DNA from: Phycomyces blakesleeanus NRRL 1555(-)
Taxonomy: Eukaryota > Mucoromycota > Mucoromycetes > Mucorales > Phycomycetaceae
Length of the DNA: 64,000 nt
NCBI RefSeq assembly: GCF_001638985.1
Contig: NW_017265154.1
Location: forward strand, 248,001 to 312,000
Reading direction: 5' to 3'
The notes under the pieces were generated by a model. That model worked only from the letters and a program-made list of their open reading frames with translations, was not told where the DNA came from and did not search any database. This document shows, in pieces, positions 24,055 to 35,197 of this stretch (its first letter is position 1; each line of letters starts with the position of its first letter). The translations under genes were made by a program, and so were the position numbers.

Positions 24055-24790
24055 GTTTATTCTTTATTGTTAAAATATGACATATCACTTATGCATATTT
24101 ATCTCAAAAGGAACGCGCACTCGGCATCTATCGAGGCGATAATGATGAAGAAAAAGTCGAGTTTAGTGATCAAGATCTTAATGGACCTGCACCTTTCATC
24201 AAACTGCGTCGTCACCCTACAATTTCGAGTGTAATGACTGCCTCACGAAAGGTCTTACGAGGTCCAGATTTCTTTGTTATTACTCAAATCCAACGCCAGT
24301 TGACGAGCGATATTTGCTGGGTTATTTGTGGTGTATTCACAATCTGTGTAATCGAATCGCAAGCCATCATGTCCCCATCTCCAATCACTATTGCAACCGT
24401 CATTTACGAATGTGTCTCGGCCTTTGGTAATGTCGGCGCCTCTACTGGCTATCCTGGTACCACAACATCCCAAGCCGGTCAGTACCGTACCCTAAGTAAA
24501 TTGGTTTTGATTGCACTCATGTATCGTGGCAGACATCGAGGTAAGGTTATTAGATAAAATATTAAGCCGTGGCGAGTCTCAAAATAAAATTAATTTATCT
24601 ATTTTTTTTTTCTTAAAAAAAAAAAGGTTTGCCTGCATCAATCGATCGAGCCGTTTTACTACCTTCTGAACAACTAGAAGAATTTGAGCAGAATGATATG
24701 GAAGACAAGATCACTCGAAGACGCAATACTTCAACTTCTCAATCCAACGGCCCTAGTCTCTTGGTATACAATCGGTCCAGTACACTCTAG
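22063..24790 (+). CDS. TRK1: TRK-family potassium transporter
   Basis: TRK proteins take up K+ across the fungal plasma membrane, and the fold consists of four M1-P-M2 units. Exons: 22063-23746, 23823-23944, 24111-24540 and 24627-24790, totalling 799 residues. Unit 1 starts with a membrane helix (YTYIALIIFVSSAFYYF) and the P-loop TACTNTGLNVVP. A long hydrophilic cytoplasmic insert (about residues 125-370, Ser- and acid-rich) follows, as in yeast Trk1. Unit 2 has SAFNNLGLSLLDDSM, unit 3 has VATRNAGFSVLSLADI completed across intron 1, and unit 4 has SAFGNVGASTGYPG. Each P-loop keeps its filter glycine. The C-terminus ends shortly after the last helix (RGLPASIDRAVLLP), also a family motif. The symbol is by family; a TRK2-type paralogue is possible. 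Confidence 0.95.
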
Positions 24791-27700
24791 ATATTTACCC
24801 CTTTTACTAGCATTAAATACCCAAAGGGAATCATAATGATGTGGCCGACATAGACAAACACTTGTAATTTATTACAAACCCACATCATACACTCATTTTC
24901 ACACGGCATTTTCACTTCAACTATTCATATATTATCTCCCAGTTGACCTCTACATCTTTTCCTTTACCTCTCTGTATATACTCTTTGTACCTTAATATCA
25001 ATTTGACTAGAACCAATATATTGGCTGTGGATTTTTCTGCAACCAATTTAATAATCATATAATAACAATCATATTATATCTTACACAACATATTCAGCTG
25101 TATATTTGGCCGTTTTGATATATTATTGTGGCATTTTAATTTTACTAAAAGTGAGACTTGGATTATCTTTGTTTTTTTTTCTTTAAAAAAAAACAATGAT
25201 ATTTGGATTATTCAGGGATTAGGATCTGATATTTTTCTATAGAAACGATGGGGTTTTGAATTTTGTTTGTTATACCTGTCTTGTGGATCCAGTGTGAAGC
25301 CAATAATTGTGACAGACAATAACACACATAAAATGGAGCACAAGCCGTCATTTTAGTTACAGTTTGACACAAGAAAACCATTTCTTTTTCTAGAGAGACA
25401 CAAGAATTTAATCACTCATGGAACGGACGCGGCACGGCTACCGCAATTGTCACCTGAAGCCCTCGTATCTTGAATAATTTTGCCGTTCCCATCGATATTA
25501 GGGTTAGCAGGTATCATATTGGCTATAATCATTAGACGTCATCATTTTTTATATGAGTATGGGGATTTCATGTGAACAATGAAAGAAACGAGTGGTTCTT
25601 TTCCACTTTCTTGGAAGCACAGCCTGAATATAGAGTTTTGGTATGAAAATAGATTAATGTTTCTTAGTTAGGCCGTCACCGCTTCTTCAACCTCAGATTT
25701 TCCAAAAATAATATATACATTTCTTCCGGAAATTATTGGTGTAAAAAATAAATAAAAATCAATTTGGCGCAAAAATGGAACACATCAAAGTTCACCAAAA
25801 CAAGATGAATTTAGCAGAGAAATCGATAAAAAAAAAGCACCGATTTTCTCAGTTATTTTTGCACCAAATGGCAACGTCGATGAAACGAAGACAAGAAGAC
25901 GTGGTTATAGGCTTCCTAGCCGCGCCTTTATTCTCAGGTTATAATAAATAAACTCTTCTGCTATCTCTCTCTCTCTCTTCTTTATACCTTTCTTGTAACC
26001 ATCAAAATCTTGGCGAACTAATTTAGATGACAAGAGGAGGGAAAGAAACTCAATCTAAATAACTTTTACAAAATATTCTTTTGTCTAAAAAAAAACTAAG
26101 AGATACTCCTTCCCTATTAAACTAGGCCAGGTGGCCTACCAGATCCTCTGTCTTCGTTTCACCAACGTTACCATTTTTTGTAGTCAACAAATAGCCTCAA
26201 GGTTGAAAAGGGCTTTCGATCGGTTATCTAAGAGTGGCACCAAACTTGAGATTACTACAGATTAGTTTTATTCACAAATGATATAAGCAGTTATACTTGA
26301 ATAAATTAATATAGGAGAGATTGAATTAGTAAATATATGAACAACAGAGGATAAGCGATAAAAGGGCTTAGGTTCAGTTTGTTTCATCATCTTCATCCGA
26401 GTCACTGCTAATGGTTCTTGTAGGCTTCTCACCTGACTTATTTTTGTGCTTGTTTCTTTTGGGACTGAAAAAGGCTCCAGGACTTGACGAACGCCTGACG
26501 TGAGCATTGCTACATCTATGCATGTTTAGCACTTGGTTTTTCATTTGACGGTAACAAGTGGGCGAAGATTTCTTTTCTTTTTGATTTGAAATTGCGGTTT
26601 TTAAAAGAAAACGATAAACAACGTTTGGTTGAAATATTTAAGGTACGAGAGAGATAGAGACAGGAAGCGCTAAATAGCTAGTGTGATAAGGAATATATGC
26701 TGAATCTACGTTTCTAATCGTCATCATGCCGCCAGCACTAGCTACAAACAAAACAAAAAGCACTTTAACCAAGGTTCTATCTAAAAGCTGCACTTAACAA
26801 CAATACCTAATCAATCGACCCCCAAGCACAAATACGTTGCTCCTCTGATCATCATCAATTGGCATACTACCAATGTCCTTCGATTTCAGTATTGGTTCGG
26901 ATATTTTTTCTTTATTTACTGAGATCCGCAGAGCCTTTTACCAACATTGGGCCTTTTCTGCTCCGAGGATCTCAACTCCGTGCTCGTAATTTTCATTAAG
27001 ATCGATTCTTCTTCCATTTATACTGAACAATTTTATCGTATAAATCACTCACTTTAAAGCCAAATCAGTTTCATTTTTGGTCTCGGACTGAAAGAAAAGT
27101 TACATATAACTGCCTAAAAGACTCTGGGACCTCCCCAAAGGGAGAGGAGTCCACCAGGGTCCCCCCGACAGGAAGGAGGAATGAAACTCCTGACGAATTA
27201 TATTACATCTGTTAAGCAATGATTTAAGTCCAATTTTGCAGTGTGTATATTTGTTTGACATTCGTTTGTGCCGAATAATTCGCATGGTTGCTTTTCTTAA
27301 TACAGTCCGGCTGGAGGATATTGTCGATCACAGAAAAATAAAATTATTGGTTACAAAAAAGGGAAACTTTACGGACAGCCTGGTAAGACAGCCTGGAAGT
27401 ATGTAATGTCACTCATAATAGAGGGTGTCTTCAAGCCTGAATTGCGAACGTTTGCAGATTTGTATGTACCGCGGCGAATTAAATTCCAATATCTGTTTTG
27501 TAAATCTCTAGTAAAAATTAAGCTTATTCTCCCAACTTTAAAGCAAGGTATATTATATCCAGGAGTCTCTTTACATTTACTTAACAGGGTAGGCCTCGGA
27601 AAGCTAAGTTTGTTAAAGTCTCTTTCCTTTACATTTTTTTTTAGTATTAATGTTTTCAACATAAATCCTCACAGCTTTATCTGCGTTTGTATCATCTTTG

Positions 27701-28422
27701 ATTGAGTTTTAGAAATAATATTTTTTTTTAGCTGTCTTGAGATTATCACAACTCGACAACCTCTCTAATATCTACTAGTTTTAACTACAAATCAACTGAA
27801 ATCTTAAGAGAATCAAAACACTTTATGACTAAGGGCTATGAATTAAACCTAGTGGCATATTTTTCTTTTATTATTTTATTTATATTTGACCAACAATCTG
27901 TTTTTCCATTAACAAATTAAATCTTGCCTTTCGACAATTATATCTTTTTGTAACCAACAATATCCACCAGCCAGACTGTATTTCGGGTCTCAAAGTCAAT
28001 CGTTTTTAGACAAAATTGAACAAATTCACCAATTTTAGGAGACTAAATGAGTAGGATATAGGTCTGAAACATTCTAACATAATTACACATAGAGATACGG
28101 AACTTACAAGGAATCACCCCATGTGTGATTTGTTCTCTTTTATAGACACTTTTTGGAGAATACTTTTTTTTTTTACATTCCAAATTAGGCCTGGCTTTTT
28201 ATAATTCCCTCATTTCATTTTACTGTCTAAAGTCTCACTTCATCTTATCAGGCATTAATCAATATTTTTCTTTAATCAAGTTAGAAAATCTAAAAATTTA
28301 TGCTTCATAATAAAAGGCTATTGATATAACATAAGAGTTTGTTTATAGATGATAATGAGAAAAGGTGACATATACTTGGGGTTTCATTTGACAGCTGTAA
28401 TACAACCCCACTAACAATGGCG
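24791..28422. other. Gene-poor spacer of mixed composition
   Basis: About 3.6 kb with only fragments. A 56-codon frame at 26374-26544 (-) is listed separately. The block 27100-27290 is locally GC-rich with a small CTCCC-CAAA-GGGAG hairpin near 27130. The plus-strand block from about 27300 is open for roughly 100 codons without an ATG start (it includes GKLYGQPGKTAWKY). Both may be old transposon or gene relics, but I cannot assign them. Confidence 0.4.
26374..26544 (-). CDS. Small hypothetical protein (56 residues)
   Basis: An ATG-initiated frame ending TGA 26374-26376. It is basic in the middle (SPKRNKHKNKSGEKP) and acidic at the end (SSDSDEDDETN), a composition unlike random AT-rich translation. 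It contains a possible splice donor (TCAG|GTGAGA), so it may be one exon of something larger or chance. I do not recognise it. Confidence 0.2.
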   Translation of the reverse strand: MKNQVLNMHRCSNAHVRRSSSPGAFFSPKRNKHKNKSGEKPTRTISSDSDEDDETN

Positions 28423-31149
28423 TTATTGCCTCAGGGAAAACGTACTAAGATCAAAGAGCGTTTCGATCTGCTCTTTCGGAATAGAGTTTCTGCCTTTAAA
28501 AAAATCAAGCAGGGACGCGACAATCTTCATAAATTCGCTGAGATTCTGTTGATTAGTATTCGCCCCAAGTTCCGTCATCTCTACCGGGTAACATTCTTTA
28601 AGATATTCTTCGCAGGTCAATACAGTGTATGACCAAGGATCGGTTTCATAATCCATCTTTAAGATACTATATCCACAAACATGTTTAGGGTCACAGTCTG
28701 GGACAGGCCTGAGAATAATTAGGGATACATAGTCTATCTTTTTGTGCAACAAGGCCTTGATCCGATGAGGTTGCTCTTTTTTACACATATCAAAATAATC
28801 TCCAATGTCCACAGTGTGTAAATCAATATAGTCTCGGTCCTCTTGATCGAGACTATTTTCTTTAAATAAACTTCCGTTTGATGAAAGCAAAGGAATAAGA
28901 TAATTCCCGATGTATTCTGGTATATCGCATATGGTAGTATAGTAATACAGGGCTTTCCCAAGATTTATCATGGCTGAAGAACCATACATCCATGAGTGTT
29001 CTACAACTTGTACGTCTCGTATAGTATATTCCTTCTGAACGATGGCATCCATCATTTCACGAAACGGTATCTCTTCAACATCATTGGCTTCAGAGTTATG
29101 ATCTGAATCCGAATTAATATTATGAGTAGATTCAGAATCTGATCCAGGATTTGATCCAAGCGAAGGATTAGGGAATAATCCAGAGTTTGATTCAAGTGGA
29201 GGGCTAGGAAATGAGCCAGAGTGAGGACCAGAGTGAGGACCAGAGTGAGGACCACCGTGAGGATCACCGTGAGAACCTGAATGAGAGCCAGGTGGGAGCG
29301 TAGAATGAGGACTGGAGTAAGGACTAGAGTAAAAACCAGAGTAGAGACTAGGGTAAAGACCAGACTTTGATTCAGAGTTTGATCCAAGTGGAGGGTTAGG
29401 AAAGAACTTAGGGTGATAGCGATATACTGGGTCAGAGCTAGATACTAAAGTCAATCCAAAGCTATGACCAACTATTGGGTTGGATCTTGGGTCAGAAAAT
29501 AACCTAGAGTTAGGGGCAATTGCTAATTCAGAGCTTGGACCAGAGCTTAGACCAGAGTTAAAACCAGAAGGAGAACCGAAGGGAAGCCTAGAATGAGGAC
29601 CAGAGTGCAATCCAGAATGAAATCCAGAATGAAATCCAGAATGAGAATTAAAAGGTAATTCAATATTAGAACCAGATAGTAAACCAGGTGTATGGCCAGG
29701 GATTGATCCAGAGTGATGGCTCGAACTTAAGCTAGAGGTTGGGTCATAAGGTAATCTAGCGCGAGGATTAGATGATAATTCGGATCTGGGGTCAAAGAGT
29801 GATCTAGAGCTTGAACCGGCGATTAATCCAGGATGAGGATCAAAGAGTGGTTCAAAGTTAGGACCAGAGTTAGGATGAATATTTGGCTCAAAGGGAGAAG
29901 CAGACAAAAATCTAGAGCTGGTTCCAGATACTAAGCTAGAGTTGTAACTAGAGGATAATTCAGAATCAGGACCAGAGGCAAATTCAGCGTTATTACTAGT
30001 GTTAGCATTATAATTATAGTCCGAGACAGCGATGGAATCAGTGTTGGAATTAGCATTAGAATCAAAGTTGATGTCAATAGTGGGATCAGCATCCGAATCA
30101 GCATCTGAATCAGCATCTGAATTAGCATCTGAATTAGCATCTGAATTAGCATCTGAATTAGCATCTGAATTAGCATCTGAATTAGCATCTGAATTAGCAT
30201 CTGAATCAGCATTGGAATTATCGCTAGACTCAGCGCTAGACTCAGCGTTAGAATCAGAGTTGGACACAGAGTCAGGTACCCCGTATAATCCAAAGCCATA
30301 GATAGGGCTAGAGTTATTCATAACTACATCGCTTGTTTCACTGTCGCCCAAGATGGCAGCATAAACTTGATGTGTATGTCCATTTACCACAGTAGCCCAA
30401 GGTGGAATCCAAAACTTCTTGTTTACTTTATCGTGGTCTAACCGTGAAATGGTTTGGTTTGAAGGAAAGTCGAAATACACATGCTCTAAATGACTGCAAG
30501 TATCCTTAAGAATCCCGAATGATACACCAATAATTCCGGTGCACCGAAAAGCAACAATTGTACGGAGTTCATTACATCTTGTCAATATGTTAAGTCCGTC
30601 GTCGGTTATATTGTATAGACCGCTGATATTGATATATTCGATATTAAAACAGTGAGATACAATTTCTCGCAGGCTATTGTCATCGTTAAAATCGAGAATT
30701 CCCGAAAGATCGAGCCTTGTAAAAGAAGTGGTCGACGCAAAAAGTAAAAATCCTTTCTTGTTAAATTTGTGCGAAATACGTTCAATATACGGAAGTATAT
30801 TTAGAAGCATGTCTTCTGAAAGATTAAGTGGTGTCCCATTGTTGTATCCAGCGACCCCCTTTTCTGCATTTAAGGCGATACCGGAAGGGTGCGTATTTCG
30901 TGTACATACGTTCTCAATGGTACAAGTTTCACAAAATGTAATATCTACAAGCGTAGGCCATATTTTTGCTAGATGTAAAGGTGGGATTATATCATGATGG
31001 TCTATATCTTCTATATTCTTTATGATATGAGTATCTTCGCGGTCTATCTTTTTATAAAACTGGGAAATGTATTGTATGACCGATATTGGGTACCTGCTAG
31101 GCACTATATATTTTGTGAGAATCTGTTTCCATTCGTTTCCCAGTGACTC
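28423..31149 (-). CDS. LRR protein with long Ser/Asp/Gly repeat linker, lacking an ATG start
   Basis: An uninterrupted frame of about 908 codons, intronless, stopping at TAA 28423-28425. It directly follows, in the same frame, the TAA at 31150-31152 that closes the upstream frame. The first in-frame ATG is only at 30810, about 110 codons in, so the coding signal seems to start upstream. The N-terminal part has leucine-rich repeats of the AMN1/F-box type (LREIVSHCFNIEYINISGL, NITDDGLNILTRCNELRTI). From about 30300 to 29050 comes a low-complexity linker: a DANS tetrapeptide array, then Ser-Gly-Pro-His repeats. The C-terminal 200 residues are globular, non-repetitive and unknown to me (VQVVEHSWMYGSSAMINLGK, DYIDLHTVDIGDYF). 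It may be a pseudogene, a gene with a hidden micro-intron, or two genes. Confidence 0.55.
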   Translation of the reverse strand, partial: ESLGNEWKQILTKYIVPSRYPISVIQYISQFYKKIDREDTHIIKNIEDIDHHDIIPPLHLAKIWPTLVDITFCETCTIENVCTRNTHPSGIALNAEKGVAGYNNGTPLNLSEDMLLNILPYIERISHKFNKKGFLLFASTTSFTRLDLSGILDFNDDNSLREIVSHCFNIEYINISGLYNITDDGLNILTRCNELRTIVAFRCTGIIGVSFGILKDTCSHLEHVYFDFPSNQTISRLDHDKVNKKFWIPPWATVVNGHTHQVYAAILGDSETSDVVMNNSSPIYGFGLYGVPDSVSNSDSNAESSAESSDNSNADSDANSDANSDANSDANSDANSDANSDANSDADSDADSDADPTIDINFDSNANSNTDSIAVSDYNYNANTSNNAEFASGPDSELSSSYNSSLVSGTSSRFLSASPFEPNIHPNSGPNFEPLFDPHPGLIAGSSSRSLFDPRSELSSNPRARLPYDPTSSLSSSHHSGSIPGHTPGLLSGSNIELPFNSHSGFHSGFHSGLHSGPHSRLPFGSPSGFNSGLSSGPSSELAIAPNSRLFSDPRSNPIVGHSFGLTLVSSSDPVYRYHPKFFPNPPLGSNSESKSGLYPSLYSGFYSSPYSSPHSTLPPGSHSGSHGDPHGGPHSGPHSGPHSGSFPSPPLESNSGLFPNPSLGSNPGSDSESTHNINSDSDHNSEANDVEEIPFREMMDAIVQKEYTIRDVQVVEHSWMYGSSAMINLGKALYYYTTICDIPEYIGNYLIPLLSSNGSLFKENSLDQEDRDYIDLHTVDIGDYFDMCKKEQPHRIKALLHKKIDYVSLIILRPVPDCDPKHVCGYSILKMDYETDPWSYTVLTCEEYLKECYPVEMTELGANTNQQNLSEFMKIVASLLDFFKGRNSIPKEQIETLFDLSTFSLRQ
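29215..29275. repeat. Twelve-base coding repeat (Ser-Gly-Pro-His)
   Basis: GAGTGAGGACCA-type units recur in direct tandem within the LRR frame and encode SGPH tetrapeptides on the minus strand. Degenerate copies spread over 29200-29650. Confidence 0.8.
30088..30213. repeat. Twelve-base coding repeat (Asp-Ala-Asn-Ser)
   Basis: About ten tandem copies of GCATCTGAATTA, with GAATCA variants at both ends, encode DANS/DADS on the minus strand inside the LRR protein. Near-identity of the central copies suggests recent expansion. Confidence 0.92.
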
Positions 31150-31644
31150 TTAAAACATGTCTATATGCAAAGCTTTACCTTCTTTGTGTACATTTCGTAA
31201 CATAAAATAACAATATTCTGGCTTACAAGGATCGGTAGCGTCAATAAAATTTATCCAGCCGCCATTTTTATTCAAAGTTGGATCAATTGCGTTTATGACT
31301 TTGGAATTAATAGTCAAGCGAACATTGGTTTTGCCGTTATTATGGGTATTGATCTCAACAGCAGATCTGACCAGCCTGGTAGTAAATGTGTGAAGCCAAA
31401 TATTGTCGTGCTCCCGTTTCTTTTCTTCGCGATCAATATCATTATCATATGCCCTGAATTCAGACTCTAGCAGAGAAAAATTTCTTTCTAGAGAACATGC
31501 AATCCTTTTGATGGATCTGACAGAGTCTAGGGGACTGCTCACGTAGTGGTGGATGGTAGCAATACAAATGTATCCATTATGGCGGCCCTGGTGTCTTTTT
31601 GCATTACTTTTTCGAATAATATAAGTCTGTGTTTCTATTGTCAT
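31150..31644 (-). CDS. Unknown protein or N-terminal part of the split LRR gene
   Basis: A 164-residue frame from ATG 31644 to TAA 31150-31152. Leading codons up to 31677 begin at TTG and are not used. The sequence is globular in character (TYIIRKSNAKRHQGRHNGYI, VEINTHNNGKTNVRLTINSK, GGWINFIDATDPCKPEYCYF) but not recognised. It lies in the same frame as the large LRR frame downstream, separated only by the stop, and that frame lacks its own nearby ATG. The simplest reading is one gene of about 1070 codons broken by a nonsense change. A 30-base GT-AG excision (AAG|GTAAAG to TTTTAAG|AGTC) would also join the frames, but this is far below normal fungal intron length. Confidence 0.5.
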   Translation of the reverse strand: MTIETQTYIIRKSNAKRHQGRHNGYICIATIHHYVSSPLDSVRSIKRIACSLERNFSLLESEFRAYDNDIDREEKKREHDNIWLHTFTTRLVRSAVEINTHNNGKTNVRLTINSKVINAIDPTLNKNGGWINFIDATDPCKPEYCYFMLRNVHKEGKALHIDMF

Positions 31645-33479
31645 TGCACAATAAGAAAAGTCAAGAAGATGGAACAAAAACTACAGCTTATTCACACTTA
31701 TTTTTTTTTTAAGAAAAAGATATAAGTATGAGCAATATTATGGCAGGTATGAAGCCTTGGGCGGAAAATTTTCTAAAATAATTCAATTGTATAAAAACCG
31801 AGATATTTTCTGTAAAATGAATTGAAAAAAAAAATGCTTTAGGTAGAGGCATGAAGCTGGATAAAATATGAAGAAAAAGCTGATGTTCTACTAAAACTTA
31901 TCATTAAAAAAATACATATGCTTTAAAATACTAGTTTTACTAGGTATAGCTTCACATATCTTTTAAAAATTTAAGAAGGATCATAACGAGTATATGGACA
32001 CATGTATTGTACAAAATTAAGAAAAAAAAGTATAAAGTTTTACTAAAACATATTTTCAAAATATGATTTATCAAAGAGTATTAGCTCTAGACATAATTAC
32101 TACTTGAATATATGCTGCTGGTTTAAGACAGTATCGTCAGCAATAGTTTAATTTATGGCTTACTTATACAATATTAAATCTGGGCATATAATCTGTGAAG
32201 AAGTAGTAAATATATTAGCGCTCTAACTTATTATTGTACATTTTTGTAAATACTTCTAACCTATATGTATTTATTTATTTTTAAAAAAAAAAGGTTTAAA
32301 TGCCGTAAAACATACAGATATATATTATATAAGCTCTGACCCATTCTTTAGTTAAAATAGATTTTGTACCAAAAAATGGACATAAATATTTTTCAGTGAC
32401 TCTCAATAAAACCAGTAAAAGTTATATTAAAGTGTATTTTTATTTTTCCAGGTAATCTTCAATAGCAGATCTCTCCTTGGGTTGGTTAGATCTTATAGTT
32501 AATTTTTCAAGATACCATATCTCGTCATCATCGAAAAAAAAACTAGAAATAGTCGATCACCTAACACATATTTAATACAGTTATAGCCTCAACACATCTG
32601 TGTACCGAATATAAATTTATACCTGTACATATAAGAATGTTTCTAGAATAACTTTCTTAAAATGTTAGTACGTTGCATACTTTTGGTGATACTGTGTGTA
32701 TATGTATTGGGCGTACTTTTTTTTTTACTGCTCCAAGAAAATTAAGCGTCATGCTTTGAGTCTATTCTACAATTTATACTATATATACAGATATACCCTT
32801 GAATTGTTTATTAACAATAAATACCGTCAAAGTATTAAGTAACAACTGCATATTTACATAGGTAATTGAGCTTAATGATACTTATAAAGCATATCTAAAA
32901 GAAAAGTAAGGTAAACAACGCTTATCTCAATATTTCCTATACATTAAAATGTTGGATTTGCTCTATGATTTTTGATTCCATGTTTTATTACACTTACAGC
33001 AATTCTTAAAATCAGCCTACTTTATGGCATGGGCTTTGTAAAATAAATATAAGTTGTACAAGATAGATATAATATATTTATTAGTGAAAGCTGTATTATA
33101 TATTATGATAAACATATGCCCTATATACTTATACAGAGATATGGCAAATGTAGCAATTTTTCATCCTTGAAAGAACAATACAAATGCAACCTCATATTTG
33201 GTCCATTAGATGCTTATTAAGAACAGTTTTTTTTTTTAGAAAACATAATACTAAAAAGTACTTTTATTGTCATTTTTTGTTTGTTTGTTTGAATGTAAAA
33301 AAATAGTTCACTAGTTTTTAATCAATCAATTTTCAAATACTATCAAGGGAACAATTAAATAGATTTGAATAAATAAATAAAGTAAAATTAAATGGACACT
33401 ATGGGAAAAGAGTGGTAATTCAAGTAGTATCTTTCAAAATCCCCGCCCGAATCACCACTTTTTTTTTGCGTAGTGAGAA

Positions 33480-33510
<31 letters not shown>

Positions 33511-33545
33511 ATAGAGTAGACATCCGGTTATACGGAAGCAATATC
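31645..33545. other. AT-rich spacer downstream of the lipase
   Basis: About 1.9 kb, very AT-rich, with no frame of coding character. An AAAT tetranucleotide array lies at 33481-33513, just after the lipase stop. Confidence 0.6.
33481..33513. repeat. AAAT tetranucleotide microsatellite
   Basis: About eight perfect AAAT units, 33 bases past the lipase stop codon (on the minus-strand 3' side). Confidence 0.9.
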
Positions 33546-35197
33546 TTAGCAGATGGCACTGATTCCAAAGTACCTAGAGAAAATTAAAGCACGTTTAGTC
33601 CTCTTAAAATTTGGGAATAAATATAATAGTCTTACTTGGCGTGGTCCATGAACGAGGTAAATGGAACAATGGAGTTGGCACAGATCTTTGAGTCAAGGGA
33701 AGTGTTGCAAATCTCTGTTTTTTTTTGTTTTGTTTCAGAAGAAAGGAAAAATAATTATAAGTATATATTCTCATAATGCAAGATTTTTTTTAGATTAATA
33801 CGTACTGACAACGGAGATGTCATTGGTGATCCAGTATTCAATACCGGCGTGCAAGAAGCCGAACTTTTGAGGGGGAAGATGGGGAACAACTAAAAGGTTA
33901 CGAGAGCAAAAATAAGTATCCTAAAGTTCTTGTTATATGTAATTCTATAGAAACTTACTATCACGATCGTTGACAGTGCGCTCATAAGTAATGCCAGTAG
34001 CAGAGACATAGTAAGCGAAGTTGGCGTTACCAATACGAGGAGCACCTAAAATAATACAAAGTTACAATTATTGGTAACTTGATTTTATAAAGTGCTTAGA
34101 AAGCTGGAAAATACTTACCGTAGGTGTAAATGAAAAGGTTAGACTTGGTAATTCTGGCGTCGCGCTGATAAAGATCCAAGGCAGCGAGAGGAGCAAGAGC
34201 ACCACCAAGGGAGTGTCTGAAATCAAAGGCAAATTAAGTTGAAGTTCCAAAGATATACATATGTTCTATAAGCTTACCCAGTAACAACGATTCTGTAGCT
34301 GGGGTGGGCTGTCAATTGAGCGCGGACAAGGGAAAGGACAGTAGCCTGGCTCTGGATATAGGCAGTGTAGAATCCTAAGGTATTATAATAATTAGCTTCT
34401 GAACTAAAAAAAATACGGCGTTATATATTGGATATATACCAGTATGAACACTAGCACCAGAGACAGGGGGGTAGGCTTTCTTGATGAAAGTAAGATTCTA
34501 TTATAAAATAAATGTTAATATAATGAAACAAAGTCTGCTTTTTTTTTTAAAAAAAAATACAATTAGATGAGTACTTACAGCTACCCAGTTAGCGTTGGAT
34601 CCAGAGCCTAAACATCTTGATTAGTATCCGAAAGAGAATCTTGTTGTATTAAGCATCTTTTTACAAACCTCTGAATACCAATTCAATTTCTTTAGTCTTG
34701 TCATTTCTGGTAATGTAACCATTGGCATCGAGAGATCCACCCTTGAAGGACTTGATGAAGGTGTACGCACTTCCACAGGTGCTGCAGGTCCAGAGGCCAT
34801 CGGGACAGACAGATGTACAGTAGGCACTGGCGGAAAGAGACATGTAGGTCTTCAATACGGTAATTTTGGCGGCAGTAGCCAAAGGAAGAACAACCTTGGA
34901 AACAGTAGTGAAAGTTGCAAGAGGAGGATTTGTAACATTGCCCAAGTCCAAAGAAAAGCCACCCTTGGTTTCAAGGTAAGTGGGCAAAGGACCATTGATA
35001 GCCTCAACTTGAGCTTCAGCGTCTAATTCGACGACAGGGACATCCGTGGGAGCGGAAACACGATCCTCGAGCAAAGGAGGAAGATCTTCTCTTGATACAA
35101 GGAGACCATTTACTTCACGCGGAACAGGAGTAGCCGTGACAGAATTAAAGGCCATTAGAACACCAATAGCGGCGGAAGTCAAGATAGAGATCTTCAT
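33546..35197 (-). CDS. Secreted triacylglycerol lipase (Rhizopus/Rhizomucor class 3 type)
   Basis: A secreted alpha/beta-hydrolase that cleaves triglycerides. Nine exons: 35197-34669, 34607-34579, 34497-34440, 34374-34278, 34216-34119, 34045-33959, 33889-33806, 33714-33636 and 33573-33546, totalling 362 residues. A signal peptide (residues 1-22, MKISILTSAAIGVLMAFNSVTA in two halves around the hydrophobic core) and a propeptide of about 70-90 residues occupy exon 1. The mature part has family landmarks: SASAYC, a lid region after SGSNANWVANLTFIKKAYPPVSG, the nucleophile elbow GHSLGGA, the acid in TVNDRDIVPHLPP, and the histidine in FGFLHAGIEYWI, so the Ser-Asp-His triad is complete. It ends in SIVPFTSFMDHAKYFGISAIC, matching the Rhizopus lipase end. 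An intron splits the codon just before the elbow histidine. It stands alone in gene-poor DNA. Confidence 0.95.

Noticed and set aside
30080..30215. Regular repeat array considered as CRISPR
   Set aside because: Units are directly adjacent with no spacers, lie in a coding frame, and the host is a eukaryote.
29931..30301. Frames on both strands over the DANS array (Met-Leu-Ile-Gln and Glu-Ser-Ala repeats)
   Set aside because: They are shadows of the twelve-base repeat in other frames of the real LRR frame.
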